Positions 1 to 8,566 of a stretch of DNA of 64,000 nt are shown here, piece by piece. The DNA is taken from contig NZ_JABFOE010000010.1 of the NCBI RefSeq assembly GCF_013116745.1, positions 1 to 64,000 on the forward strand, in the 5' to 3' direction. The stretch's first letter is position 1; the number at the start of each line of letters is the position of its first letter. A program made the position numbers and the translations under genes. Under the pieces are notes generated by a model that was given only the letters and a program-made list of their open reading frames with translations, was not told the origin of the DNA and did no database searches. The DNA comes from Arthrobacter sp. 260. Its GTDB lineage: Bacteria > Actinomycetota > Actinomycetes > Actinomycetales > Micrococcaceae.

Positions 1-107
1 CCACTAGGCCGCTCTTCGCAGACGTCTTTCGCTAGCAACAGGCCGGTCCGAAGTGATCGGACCGGCCTGTTGCCAGCGAAAGACGTCTGCGAAGAGCGGC
101 CTAGTGG
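1..107. repeat. near-perfect inverted repeat, 50-bp arms, at window edge
   Basis: Bases 1-50 are the reverse complement of 58-107 with one mismatch (position 34), around a 7-base loop (51-57). The inner 15 bp look like an ordinary rho-independent stem after the symporter gene. The pairing then runs on outward, through the symporter stop codon (101-103), to the very first base, so the true arm length is unknown. It may be a large terminator, an inverted duplication of the gene end, or a fold-back artefact at a contig end. Confidence 0.9.
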
Positions 108-1723
108 TCGGTGGCCTTTTCCGCGCCGACCCCGGTGAGGGACCTGACTTCCATTTCCGCCTGCTTCTGCGGATCCTCCTTCGTCTTGGCCAGAACGCTA
201 CCCAACCAGCCGAGGAAGAACGCGAGCGGGATGGAGACGATGCCCGGGTTGTTCAGCGGGAACAGGACGAAGTCGGCGCCCTGGATCATCGAGGTTTCCC
301 GGCCTGAAACGACTGGCGAGAAGATGATGAGCAGGATTGCAGAACCCAGCCCGCCGTACATGCTCCAGATTGCACCCTGGGTGTTGAAGCGCTTCCAGAA
401 GAGCGAGTAGAGGATGGTGGGCAGGTTGGCACTGGCCGCTACAGCGAAGGCCAGGGCTACCAGGAAGGCGATGTTCTGCCCCTGGGCGCCGATACCGCCG
501 AGGATGGACAGGATGCCGATGACGACGACGGTGCGTCGTGCCACCTTCACCTCGCCGTCGGGATCGATGTTGCCCTTGCGGATCACGTTGGCGTAGATGT
601 CGTGGGCAAAGGAGGCAGCTGCGGTGATGGTCAGACCGGCAACCACCGCGAGGATGGTGGCAAAGGCGACCGCCGAGATCACGCCGAGCAGGATTGGTCC
701 GCCGAGCTCAAAAGCGAGCAGCGGTGCGGCCGAGTTGACTCCACCCGGGGCGGCGGTGATGCGGTCGGCGCCGATGAGGGCACCTGCACCGTAACCGAGT
801 ACCAGAGTGAACAGGTAGAACCCACCGATGAGCCAGATGGCCCACACCACTGAGCGGCGGGCCTCCTTGGCAGTCGGCACCGTGTAGAACCGCATCAGCA
901 CGTGAGGCAGAGCAGCGGTACCGAGGACCAGTGCCAGTGCCAGCGAGACGAAGTCCAGCTGTGAGGTCGAGCTGACCCCGTACTGCAGACCCGGGTTGAT
1001 GATCTCGGGGTTGCCTGCGGTCTCCATTGCGGCACCGAGCAGGGTGGACAGGTTGAAGTTGTGGATGGCAAGGACCCAGATGGTCATCACGAACGCACCG
1101 GAGATCAGCATGACGGCCTTGATGATCTGCACCCAGGTGGTGCCCTTCATGCCGCCGATCAGTACGTAGAGGATCATCAGCCCACCAACGACGGTGATCA
1201 CCAGGGACTGGCCGATCCGGTCGTCGATGCCCAGCAGGAGCGATACGAGTCCGCCCGCACCGGCCATCTGCGCGAGCAGGTAGAAGAAGCAGACGGCCAG
1301 GGTGGTGATGGCAGCTGCGATGCGTACCGGACGCTGGCGCAGGCGGAACGAGAGGACGTCGGCCATGGTGAACTTGCCGGTGTTGCGCAGCAGTTCGGCG
1401 ACGAGCAGGAGCGCTACCAGCCAGGCGACGAGGAAGCCGATGGAGTACAGGAAGCCGTCGTAGCCGTTGATGGCGATGGCACCGACGATGCCGAGGAAGG
1501 AGGCCGCGGACAGGTAGTCGCCCGCGATGGCGGTCCCGTTCTGCGGCCCGCTGAAGGATCGGCCGGCCGCGTAATAGTCGGCGGCGGTCTTGGTGTTACG
1601 GCTTGCCCGGAGCACGATCACCAGGGTGACGGCGACGAACAGACCGAAGATGGTCATGTTCAGCCACGGCTCACCAACCTGGGTGCTCTCGACCGTCTGC
1701 ATCGGCAGGGACACCGGCATCAT
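101..1723 (-). CDS. actP: solute:sodium symporter, ActP/MctC-like (acetate or other monocarboxylate uptake)
   Basis: 540-residue polytopic membrane protein of the SSS family, the usual length for ActP/MctC carriers, which import acetate and related monocarboxylates with Na+ or H+. The core SSS signature GDYLSAASFLG is at residues 69-79 and LPHVLMRFYT lies in the second half; hydrophobic helices fill the rest. The ATG overlaps the stop of the upstream DUF485 gene by 4 bases, so the two are translationally coupled, as in the known DUF485-symporter pairs. A LytS/LytR pair is divergent from the operon and a second symporter lies beyond it. Substrate is inferred from family; pyruvate or propionate are equally possible. 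Confidence 0.85.
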   Translation of the reverse strand: MMPVSLPMQTVESTQVGEPWLNMTIFGLFVAVTLVIVLRASRNTKTAADYYAAGRSFSGPQNGTAIAGDYLSAASFLGIVGAIAINGYDGFLYSIGFLVAWLVALLLVAELLRNTGKFTMADVLSFRLRQRPVRIAAAITTLAVCFFYLLAQMAGAGGLVSLLLGIDDRIGQSLVITVVGGLMILYVLIGGMKGTTWVQIIKAVMLISGAFVMTIWVLAIHNFNLSTLLGAAMETAGNPEIINPGLQYGVSSTSQLDFVSLALALVLGTAALPHVLMRFYTVPTAKEARRSVVWAIWLIGGFYLFTLVLGYGAGALIGADRITAAPGGVNSAAPLLAFELGGPILLGVISAVAFATILAVVAGLTITAAASFAHDIYANVIRKGNIDPDGEVKVARRTVVVIGILSILGGIGAQGQNIAFLVALAFAVAASANLPTILYSLFWKRFNTQGAIWSMYGGLGSAILLIIFSPVVSGRETSMIQGADFVLFPLNNPGIVSIPLAFFLGWLGSVLAKTKEDPQKQAEMEVRSLTGVGAEKATDH

Positions 1724-2103
1724 TTGTTAGCTCCTGGCTTCTCGACGAAGATCTCCGGTGCGGTGACCTCAAGCTCGTGGCGGATGTCCGCAGCGATCGG
1801 GTCCAGCTTCCGGTTGGCGTAGGTGACGTACCCCATGGTGATGGCGAAGGTGGTGACGAACTGCAGCAGCCCCATGATCAGGCCGATGTTGATGTTTCCC
1901 CAAACGGGGGTCGACATGAAGTCGGTCGCGTAGGACGCCAGCAGTACATACAGGAAATACCAGAGCAGAAAGAAGATCGCCATCGGGAAAACGAAGCTGC
2001 GGTGGCGCTTGCGTAGTTCCTGGAACTGGGGATTCTGCTGGTATGCGGTGAAGTCGACGGGCGCTGCTGTATGAGCGTCCGGCGGCGATGGCTCGGTAGC
2101 CAT
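1720..2103 (-). CDS. DUF485 family small membrane protein, symporter partner
   Basis: 127 residues with two hydrophobic helices (roughly residues 40-60 and 70-98) and charged ends, the DUF485 layout. The family is almost always encoded directly before an ActP-type symporter and is thought to assist it; the biochemical role is not established. The ATG at 2103 is chosen because GAGGAGG sits 5 bases upstream; the longer reading frame beyond it runs into the intergenic region. Its stop overlaps the symporter start by 4 bases. Transcription would begin in the 237-bp divergent region shared with the histidine kinase gene. Confidence 0.85.
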   Translation of the reverse strand: MATEPSPPDAHTAAPVDFTAYQQNPQFQELRKRHRSFVFPMAIFFLLWYFLYVLLASYATDFMSTPVWGNINIGLIMGLLQFVTTFAITMGYVTYANRKLDPIAADIRHELEVTAPEIFVEKPGANK

Positions 2104-2210
2104 GATTCCTCCTCGTTGAGAACGTCTTCCGCGCCAGGCCGACTCCGAAGGGTCCAGGAGCTGCGTCGGGCACGTGAAGGTGTGACTCCCATCACCTTGA
2201 GCCCTCGGGA

Positions 2211-2241
2211 CACGGTTCTCCAATACCGCAGCACCGTTCAT
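2211..2241. promoter_or_regulatory. candidate LytTR-type binding site (two direct repeats)
   Basis: Two 10-mers, CACGGTTCTC (2211) and CACCGTTCAT (2232), match at 7 of 10 positions and start 21 bases apart. The second contains ACCGTTCAT, a full match to the published LytTR/AgrA half-site pattern [TA][AC][CA]GTTN[AG][TG]; the first is a weak match. The spacing is that expected for two LytTR domains on one face of the helix. The site lies between the DUF485-symporter operon and the kinase gene, so it could serve either. Short motifs occur by chance, so this is a candidate only. Confidence 0.4.
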
Positions 2242-2340
2242 CGCCCAGTGAACACCCAGCTGCGGTGAGCGGCCACCTCCTGCGGCGAATGGGAGTGCCG
2301 TCGGACGCTGGAGCGCGCCACGGACGGCTACTGTAGAGCA

Positions 2341-3531
2341 ATGTTCAGCACCGCCGTCGACACCGCCTTGGTGGGCGCGATTGTTGTCCTCACGATCGCG
2401 GTGGTCGCGGGCCTGGGATTCAAGCTCTCCCGGTCCTACCGCGATCTGGGGTCCGACGCCGACCGCGCCACCTACGCCACCCTGCACACCGCGGCGCTCG
2501 CCTCGGAGCATCTCCGTGCCGGCCTGACCCCCGCCGGGGCGTCCAAGGCCAGCAAGCATCTGCGGAGCCTCCTGCGGTGTGACACCCTCCTGATCACCGA
2601 TGAGAACGCCGTACTCGCCTGGGACGGCGGACGGGAACTGCCCGCCCAGATGATGGAGTTGGTGCAGCAGGTGCTCACCAGCGGCCGCACGCAGATTTTC
2701 AGGGAAGCGCAGCTCGGCGACCCGGGTGCAGTCCCCGGCAACGGGCAGGTGGTGATCTCACCCATCCGGGTCGACAAGCGGGTGGTGGGCACCGTGGGAG
2801 CATTCGCGCCGTACGTGAATGCGGGGCTGGTGCGTGCGGCCAATGAAGTGGCTGGCTGGGTATCCACCCAGGTGGAGCTCGCCGAACTCGATTCCTCCAG
2901 GACCCTGCTGATGGAAGCCGAGGTGCGCGCGCTGCGCGCCCAGATCAGCCCCCACTTCATCTACAACTCCCTGAACGCCATCGCCTCCTTCATCAACACC
3001 GACCCCGCCCGGGCCCGCGAACTGGTGGTGGAGTTCGCCGACTTCACCAGGTACTCCTTCCGGCGGCACGGCGACTTCACTACGGTTGCCGAGGAACTGA
3101 AGTCCATCGACCGGTACCTGCTGCTGGAGCGGGCCAGGTTCGGGGAGCGACTGAAAGTCAGCCTGGAGATTGGGCCCGAGGTGCTGAGCACGGTGATCCC
3201 CTTCCTCAGCCTGCAACCCCTGGTCGAGAACGCGGTGCGTCATGGCCTGGAGTCCACTGACGGGATGGGCCACATCACCATCACCGCCCACGACGCCGGC
3301 GCCTTCGCCGAGGTCACCATCGAGGACGACGGCGTGGGCATCGACCCCGACTACCTGCGTTCGGTCCTGGCCGGGCACACCGACGGGGTGCATGTGGGGC
3401 TGCGGAACGTTGACCAGCGGCTGCGTCAGGTATACGGCGAGGACCACGGACTCACCATCGACACGGCGGTCGGAGCAGGGACCATGATCACCTTGCGGAT
3501 CCCGAAGTCTCAACCCGACCACCAGACCTGA
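2341..3531 (+). CDS. LytS/YehU-type sensor histidine kinase
   Basis: 396 residues. One N-terminal membrane helix (about 9-27) is followed by a GAF-like sensory region (about 45-175). The His_kinase motif QISPHFIYNSLNAIASF follows, with phospho-acceptor His205, then a HATPase domain with N-box LVENAVRHG (Asn297) and G1 box DDGVGID (329-335). This is the LytS/YehU class that pairs with LytTR regulators; unlike classical LytS it lacks the 5TM input domain, so signals are probably cytoplasmic. The response regulator follows 47 bp downstream. Flanking symporters suggest a carboxylate-type signal, as pyruvate is for BtsS and YpdA in E. coli; the ligand is not visible from sequence. The ATG has a poor ribosome-binding site. 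Confidence 0.85.
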   Translation: MFSTAVDTALVGAIVVLTIAVVAGLGFKLSRSYRDLGSDADRATYATLHTAALASEHLRAGLTPAGASKASKHLRSLLRCDTLLITDENAVLAWDGGRELPAQMMELVQQVLTSGRTQIFREAQLGDPGAVPGNGQVVISPIRVDKRVVGTVGAFAPYVNAGLVRAANEVAGWVSTQVELAELDSSRTLLMEAEVRALRAQISPHFIYNSLNAIASFINTDPARARELVVEFADFTRYSFRRHGDFTTVAEELKSIDRYLLLERARFGERLKVSLEIGPEVLSTVIPFLSLQPLVENAVRHGLESTDGMGHITITAHDAGAFAEVTIEDDGVGIDPDYLRSVLAGHTDGVHVGLRNVDQRLRQVYGEDHGLTIDTAVGAGTMITLRIPKSQPDHQT

Positions 3532-3578
3532 GCACGTCGGTCACTCGGTGGGCCGGTGGGACGCGTAATCTGGAGCAC

Positions 3579-4313
3579 ATGGTCAATGTTGTCATCGCCG
3601 ACGATGAGCTCCCCGCAGTCGAGGAACTGGCTTTTCTGCTCGCCAAGGATGCCCGGGTCGGTACCATCCACCGTGCGTCGAGCGGGGCCGAGGCGCTGCG
3701 CGCCCTGGAGACCCACGACGTCGACGCCCTGTTCCTTGATATCCACATGCCGGCCCTCTCGGGCCTGGACATTGCCCGGGTCATCTCCCGGTTCAGCCGG
3801 CCACCCGCCGTCGTCTTCGTGACCGCTGACGAGGACAGGGCCCTTGAGGCGTTTGACCTGCGCGCGGTGGACTACCTGCTCAAGCCGGTCCGGATGGAAC
3901 GCCTCGCCGAATCGGTGCGGCGGATCTGCGAGCTGATCGAGGCGGGCAAGGATGGCACCATCGCCGCACCCGAGGTGATCACCGTTGACCAGGGTGGCAT
4001 CAGCCGGATGATCAGGCGCGATGAGGTCCGCTACGTCCAGGCGCAGGGCGACTACGCCCGGCTGCATACCGCAGAGTCGAGCTACCTGATCCGAATCCCC
4101 CTCAACGATCTGGAGCGCCAGTGGGCCGAGGCGGGCTTCCTGCGCACCCACCGCTCCTACCTGGTGGCGATGAACCAGGTCCAACAGGTCAAGATCGGTG
4201 CCGGGCGGGCGTCCCTGGTGGTGGGCGACGCCGAGCTTCCCGTCAGCCGGCGGCATCTGCCGGTGGTGCGGGAAAAGCTTGAGGCGACCCGCCTCCGTCC
4301 CCGGCAGCAGTGA
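3579..4313 (+). CDS. LytTR-family response regulator
   Basis: 244 residues. The receiver domain spans about 1-115 with acidic pocket DDE (8-10), phospho-acceptor Asp54 in LFLDIHMP, and DYLLKP with conserved Lys102. A LytTR DNA-binding domain fills about 133-238, with the family hallmark FLRTHRSYLVAMN. Family members bind paired direct repeats; one candidate lies at 2211-2241. The ATG at 3579 has TCTGGAGC upstream. It forms one unit with the kinase gene and precedes a small membrane protein and a symporter by short gaps, so the pair probably controls uptake of the substrate carried by one or both symporters. Confidence 0.88.
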   Translation: MVNVVIADDELPAVEELAFLLAKDARVGTIHRASSGAEALRALETHDVDALFLDIHMPALSGLDIARVISRFSRPPAVVFVTADEDRALEAFDLRAVDYLLKPVRMERLAESVRRICELIEAGKDGTIAAPEVITVDQGGISRMIRRDEVRYVQAQGDYARLHTAESSYLIRIPLNDLERQWAEAGFLRTHRSYLVAMNQVQQVKIGAGRASLVVGDAELPVSRRHLPVVREKLEATRLRPRQQ

Positions 4314-4323
4314 CGTGGGCCCA

Positions 4324-4707
4324 GTGAACCCCGCCCAGGGTCCGCCCCAGCGGGTCCGGGTAACGGCGCCCCGCAGTGCTGGCCGGCTGCACCCCGGCGC
4401 CTACCCTGTCACCCGGGAAATGGCCGAGCAATCCGAGGTGGGGGAACTGTTTGTCAGGTCATTGATCCGGTCGCAGTTCCGGCTGGCTGTCGTGGTGGCG
4501 ACGGGTTTCCTGGTGATCCTGATCGGCATCCCGGTGCTGCTGGCCGTTTTCCCGCAGATCGGTGACCTGTCGGTCTTCACCGTGCCGGTCCCCTGGCTGC
4601 TGCTGGGGCTGGGTGTGTACCCACTGGTCATCAGCTGTGCCGCCCTCTACGTGCGCAGTGCATCTCGCAACGAAATGCGGTTCAGGGACCTGGTCGATGA
4701 GGACTGA
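4324..4707 (+). CDS. small two-helix membrane protein preceding a symporter (DUF485-like position)
   Basis: As drawn, 127 residues from a GTG at 4324 with two hydrophobic helices and short charged ends. The size and topology match the DUF485 protein at 1720-2103, and like it this gene sits immediately before an SSS symporter. I do not see convincing sequence identity between the two, so it may be a distant relative or an analogue. The start is uncertain: GTG 4315, GTG 4324 and ATG 4420 are all in frame, none with a strong ribosome-binding site; an ATG start would give 95 residues and keep both helices. The gap to the symporter start is 21 bp. Confidence 0.65.
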   Translation: MNPAQGPPQRVRVTAPRSAGRLHPGAYPVTREMAEQSEVGELFVRSLIRSQFRLAVVVATGFLVILIGIPVLLAVFPQIGDLSVFTVPVPWLLLGLGVYPLVISCAALYVRSASRNEMRFRDLVDED

Positions 4708-4728
4708 CCTGTTGGCGGGTGATTCCCG

Positions 4729-6216
4729 GTGAACGCCGAACTCAACCCGGTGGTCGGCTACGTGGCGTTGACCCTGGTGTCACTGAGCACTGTGCTGATC
4801 GGGATCTACGGGCTGCGGATTTCCCGGACCACCGGTGACTTCTACGTCGCGTCCCGGACGGTGCGCCCCTGGTGGAACGCGTCAGCGATCGGCGGTGAGT
4901 ACCTGTCGGCGGCAAGCTTCCTCGGGGTCGCCGGACTCATCCTGATCTCGGGCGTCGACGCCCTCTGGTTCCCGATCGGCTACACCGCCGGATACCTGAT
5001 GCTCCTCCTCTTCGTCGCCGCTCCCCTGCGCCGGTCCGGCGCGTACACCATTCCGGACTTCGCTGAGGCCCGCCTGGAATCGCTAATGGTCCGGCGCGTG
5101 ACCAGCCTGCTCGTCGTCGTCGTCGGCTGGCTGTATATCGTGCCGCAACTGCACGGTGCCGCCCTCACCGTCCAGATCACCACCGGCCTGCCGCCGTGGG
5201 TGGGCGCCGTCGCGGTGGTGGTGGTGGTGTGCCTGAGCGTGGTCACCGGCGGAATGCGCTCCATCACCTTTGTGCAGGCCTTCCAGTACTGGCTCAAGCT
5301 CACCGCGCTGGCCGTGCCGATAGTGTTCATCCTGCTGCGGCTCACCGCTGACGGCAGCCCGCTCACCGATGCCGGTGCGGTGTTCACCGCCGAACTGAAC
5401 ATCGGCGACGACGCCTCGCTGTACCGCAACATCTCGCTGGTCATCGCGCTGCTGTTCGGGACCCTCGGCCTACCGCACGTGCTGGTGCGTTTCTACACCA
5501 ACCCGGACGGTGCCTCTGCGCGGCGCACCACCCTGATCGTGCTCGGGCTGTTGTCGGTGTTCTACCTGTTTCCCACCATGTACGGGATCCTCGGGCGGAT
5601 CTATACCCCGGATCTGGCGGTCGACGGCGCCGCCGACGCGACGGTACTGCTGTTGCCGAGCCGGATCTTCGAGGGGACCGCCGGTGACCTGCTGTCCGCG
5701 CTGGTGACGGCCGGTGCCTTTGCCGCGTTCCTGTCGACGACGAGTGGACTAGTGGTGTCCCTCGCCGGGGTGGTCAGCCAGGAATTCTTCCAGGGCAGCG
5801 TCAAGGGGTTCCGGCGGGCGGCGGTCATTTCCGCCGCGATCCCGCTACTGCTGGCGCTGGCCACCAACACCCTTGCCCTGGCGGGAAGCGTCAGCATGGT
5901 GTTCGCCTTTACGGCGTCGACCATCTGCCCGCTGCTGCTCCTCGGGATCTGGTGGCGTGGCCTCACCGATGTGGGCGCGGTGGCCGGCATGCTTGCCGGT
6001 GCGGTGCTGTGTGGTGGGTCGATCCTCGCCGCAGCGGCACTGGGCGCTGAGTCCGCCCGCTACGAGTGGCTGGAGCAGCCTGCCCTGTGGACGGTGCCGG
6101 CGGCGTTTGCAGTCACCATCGTGGTCTCCCGGCTCACCGCCGGCAGGAGACCGGGGAGCGTGTCACGGGTCCTCGCCCGGCTGCACACTCCCGAGCCCGT
6201 GCAGCCGCCGGGATGA
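4729..6216 (+). CDS. second solute:sodium symporter (SSS family)
   Basis: 495-residue multi-helix SSS carrier. It shares signature blocks with the symporter at 101-1723: GGEYLSAASFLGVAG near residues 53-67 and LPHVLVRFYTNP in the middle. It is clearly a paralogue group member rather than a recent duplicate, and about 45 residues shorter. It starts at a GTG 21 bp after the small membrane protein and ends 7 bp before the convergent DivIVA-like gene, with no obvious terminator between them. Co-orientation with the LytS/LytR genes suggests it is a target of that system. The substrate is probably a monocarboxylate or related small anion, by family only. Confidence 0.82.
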   Translation: MNAELNPVVGYVALTLVSLSTVLIGIYGLRISRTTGDFYVASRTVRPWWNASAIGGEYLSAASFLGVAGLILISGVDALWFPIGYTAGYLMLLLFVAAPLRRSGAYTIPDFAEARLESLMVRRVTSLLVVVVGWLYIVPQLHGAALTVQITTGLPPWVGAVAVVVVVCLSVVTGGMRSITFVQAFQYWLKLTALAVPIVFILLRLTADGSPLTDAGAVFTAELNIGDDASLYRNISLVIALLFGTLGLPHVLVRFYTNPDGASARRTTLIVLGLLSVFYLFPTMYGILGRIYTPDLAVDGAADATVLLLPSRIFEGTAGDLLSALVTAGAFAAFLSTTSGLVVSLAGVVSQEFFQGSVKGFRRAAVISAAIPLLLALATNTLALAGSVSMVFAFTASTICPLLLLGIWWRGLTDVGAVAGMLAGAVLCGGSILAAAALGAESARYEWLEQPALWTVPAAFAVTIVVSRLTAGRRPGSVSRVLARLHTPEPVQPPG

Positions 6217-6223
6217 GACGGAT

Positions 6224-6802
6224 CTAGTCGATCGAGGCCATCAAGCCGACCACGCGGTCCATGAACGCGTCGACCTGGCTTTCCTCGTAGCCTTCGGCGC
6301 CCTTGGCCTCACGGAAGACGGCACGCCTGACCACGTCCACGCTCAGCGGGAGATCGTTCTCGAAGTAGCCGAGCAGCCGGTCGCAGAGGGTGTCGACGTC
6401 GTCGACGTTGTAGCTTTGGGTCTTTTTCTTGGTGGGCCGCCTGAACCGGTCACCGGCGGGGCGGTGCAGCCTGCCCCGCAGTACCGCCGCGGACCGGCCG
6501 ATCTGCATCAGCCAGGCCTCCTCGCCATCGGATTCGATGACACGGTCCCGCTCCCGCTGCGCGAAAACATCCTCGAGCCGGTCGAGGGCCGCGTCAACCG
6601 CCTGGGGCTCGTAGCCACCCTTGGCCGGATCGAACGCCATGGAGCGGACGTCAGCGCTGGTGACGGGGCCGTGCGTGGGATCTTCAGTGTTGTAGTACTC
6701 CCGCGTGCGGGTCAGGAAGCTGTCCACCTGCCGAAGGTTGTACCCGTACTGCCGGCGCCCCACCCGAGCGAAGGGAGAGCTGCCCTGGCGAGCTTCGTTC
6801 AT
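6224..6802 (-). CDS. DivIVA-repeat protein
   Basis: 192 residues with three DivIVA-type repeats of the form GYxxxxVDxFL: YGYNLRQVDSFL near residue 19, GGYEPQAVDAAL near 62 and EGYEESQVDAFM near 171. The family includes short actinobacterial proteins whose repeats resemble the membrane-binding tip of Wag31/DivIVA, linked to polar growth and septum placement. The long coiled coil of Wag31 is absent, so this is not Wag31 itself. It lies 36 bp downstream of cdsA in the same orientation and could be the last gene of that operon, consistent with an envelope or growth role. Confidence 0.75.
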   Translation of the reverse strand: MNEARQGSSPFARVGRRQYGYNLRQVDSFLTRTREYYNTEDPTHGPVTSADVRSMAFDPAKGGYEPQAVDAALDRLEDVFAQRERDRVIESDGEEAWLMQIGRSAAVLRGRLHRPAGDRFRRPTKKKTQSYNVDDVDTLCDRLLGYFENDLPLSVDVVRRAVFREAKGAEGYEESQVDAFMDRVVGLMASID

Positions 6803-6838
6803 GGTGTTGTGAATCCTTTGTCAGTGGTCGACCCTGGG

Positions 6839-7897
6839 CTAGAGAAAACCCGGTACTAATGTAACCGACAGCACGAACGCAACCGGGGAGGCAAACACAA
6901 TCGAGTCGAGCCGGTCCATCATGCCTCCGTGCCCGGGCAGGATGTTGCCCATGTCCTTGACTCCGAGTTCGCGCTTGATCATCGACTCGGCGAGATCGCC
7001 GGCCGTCGCAGCGGACACGGTGGCCACGGCCAGGACCAGGCCGAACCACCAGGGCCGGTCGAGCAGGAAGACAGCGGCGATGGTACCCACCAGGACGGCG
7101 CCGCCCACTGATCCGGCAAAGCCTTCCCAGGATTTCTTGGGGCTGATCTTGGGCGCCATCGCGTGCTTGCCGAAGAAGGCACCGACCAGGTAGCCGAAGG
7201 TGTCGTTGGCGACAACCAGCAACAGCAGGGTCGCGACCAGCAGCTTGCCCGAAGGTTCCTGCAGCAGGAGCATCGCGAAACTGAGAAGCAGCGGCACCCA
7301 GAGCACCACAAAGACGCCCGCCACGATGGATCGGGCGGCGTCGGGGGCTGGATCGAGACTGCGCCAGAGCGCAAGGATCGTGGTGGAGAAGACGACGGCG
7401 TAGGCAAGGGCCTCCGGGCCGCCAAGGTAGGCGGCGAAGGGCAACGCGATGGTTGCGCCGATGGTCGGGACCAGCGGCAACCGGATCTGGCGCACCTCCA
7501 GCGCCCGGGAGACTTCCCAGACACCCAACAGGGCGAAGCCGGTGGTGATCGCGACGAAAGCGATCGGAAGAAAGAGGATTCCACCCAGGACCGAGCCAAG
7601 CAGGGCAACACCTACCGCCGTCGCCGCTGGAAGGTTCCTCCCGGCCCTCGAGGGGGCCTTCGGCTGGCCCGCCGCCTTGCGGCTGGCCCGACGCCGGAGC
7701 TGGCGGGTGCCGGGGGCCCGTCGGGCCCGCCCGGCACCCCCTGCACCAGCACCGGGCTGACCACCAGCTGAGGGCTCCGTCGGGGCAGGGTCGGCCGCGT
7801 CCCCGTGGTCGGGGGCCGCCTCGCCGGTGGCGGAGCCTGCCTTCACCTGTGGGGCGGGCAGACCGCCAGAGTTAGCGGAGTGGTGGGTGTCGCTCAT
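6839..7897 (-). CDS. cdsA: phosphatidate cytidylyltransferase (CDP-diacylglycerol synthase)
   Basis: 352 residues. CdsA makes CDP-diacylglycerol from phosphatidate and CTP at the membrane, the branch point for phosphatidylglycerol, cardiolipin and phosphatidylinositol. The full PROSITE-type signature is present near the C-terminus: SMIKRELGVKDMG followed by HGGMMDRLD. Multiple membrane helices occupy residues from about 95 on. The first 90 or so residues are a Pro/Ala/Gly/Arg-rich disordered tail, longer than in most bacteria but common in actinobacteria. The ATG shares one base with the frr stop codon (TAATG), so the genes are coupled. Confidence 0.95.
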   Translation of the reverse strand: MSDTHHSANSGGLPAPQVKAGSATGEAAPDHGDAADPAPTEPSAGGQPGAGAGGAGRARRAPGTRQLRRRASRKAAGQPKAPSRAGRNLPAATAVGVALLGSVLGGILFLPIAFVAITTGFALLGVWEVSRALEVRQIRLPLVPTIGATIALPFAAYLGGPEALAYAVVFSTTILALWRSLDPAPDAARSIVAGVFVVLWVPLLLSFAMLLLQEPSGKLLVATLLLLVVANDTFGYLVGAFFGKHAMAPKISPKKSWEGFAGSVGGAVLVGTIAAVFLLDRPWWFGLVLAVATVSAATAGDLAESMIKRELGVKDMGNILPGHGGMMDRLDSIVFASPVAFVLSVTLVPGFL

Positions 7898-8454
7898 TAG
7901 ACCTCAAGCAGCTCGGTTTCCTTGCGCTTGAGCAGTTCGTCGATCATGTCGGTGTGGGACTTGGTGCGCTGGTCCAGTTCCTTCTCGCCGCGCGCTCCTT
8001 CGTCCTCGCCGGCGTCGCCGTCCTTCACTGACTTGTCGATGCCGTCCTTCGCCTTGCGGCGGATGTTGCGGATGGCAATCTTGGCGTCCTCGGCCTTGGT
8101 CTTGACCAGCTTGACGTACTCCTTGCGGCGCTCTTCCGTCAGTTCGGGGAGAACCACCCGGATGATGTTGCCGTCGTTGGAGGGGTTCGCTCCGACGTCG
8201 GAGTCCCGCAGGGCCCGTTCGATGTCATTCAGGGCGGCCCGGTCGAAGGGGGTGATCAGGAGGGTGCGCGCCTCAGGGTTCTGGAACGAGGCCAACTGCT
8301 GCAGCGGCGTCGGCGCCCCGTAGTAGTTCACCATGACTTTGGAGAACAGCGAGGCGTTGGCGCGTCCGGTGCGGATCGTCGCGAAGTCCTCTTTCGCCGC
8401 TTCCACAGCCTTGTCCATTTTCTGGGTGGCCTCTTGCAATGTCTCGTCGATCAC
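7897..8454 (-). CDS. frr: ribosome recycling factor
   Basis: 185 residues, the standard RRF length. It splits post-termination ribosomes together with EF-G. Conserved blocks include [10 protein letters not shown] near residue 28, [26 protein letters not shown] in the middle, and a helical C-terminal half. The start is GTG at 8452-8454, supported by AGGAGC a few bases upstream. It follows pyrH by 112 bp and overlaps cdsA by one base. The order pyrH-frr-cdsA is widely conserved in bacteria. Confidence 0.97.
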   Translation of the reverse strand: MIDETLQEATQKMDKAVEAAKEDFATIRTGRANASLFSKVMVNYYGAPTPLQQLASFQNPEARTLLITPFDRAALNDIERALRDSDVGANPSNDGNIIRVVLPELTEERRKEYVKLVKTKAEDAKIAIRNIRRKAKDGIDKSVKDGDAGEDEGARGEKELDQRTKSHTDMIDELLKRKETELLEV

Positions 8455-8532
8455 TGTAGCTCCTAAGCTGTTCGCCGGCTGGGCTACAGCCGCGCGTTGT
8501 CCGGTTCAGTTTTCAATCCTAGTTCACATGGA

Positions 8533-8558
8533 CCGCCCGACCAGGGCAGGCCGGGCGG
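8533..8558 (-). terminator. stem-loop after pyrH, possible weak terminator or attenuator
   Basis: CCGCCCG (8533-8539) pairs with CGGGCGG (8552-8558) around a 12-base loop, 8 bases past the pyrH stop codon. There is no U-run after it, so read-through into frr is likely; it may be an attenuator or simply GC-rich filler. Confidence 0.3.
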
Positions 8559-8566
8559 CCGGGCGT

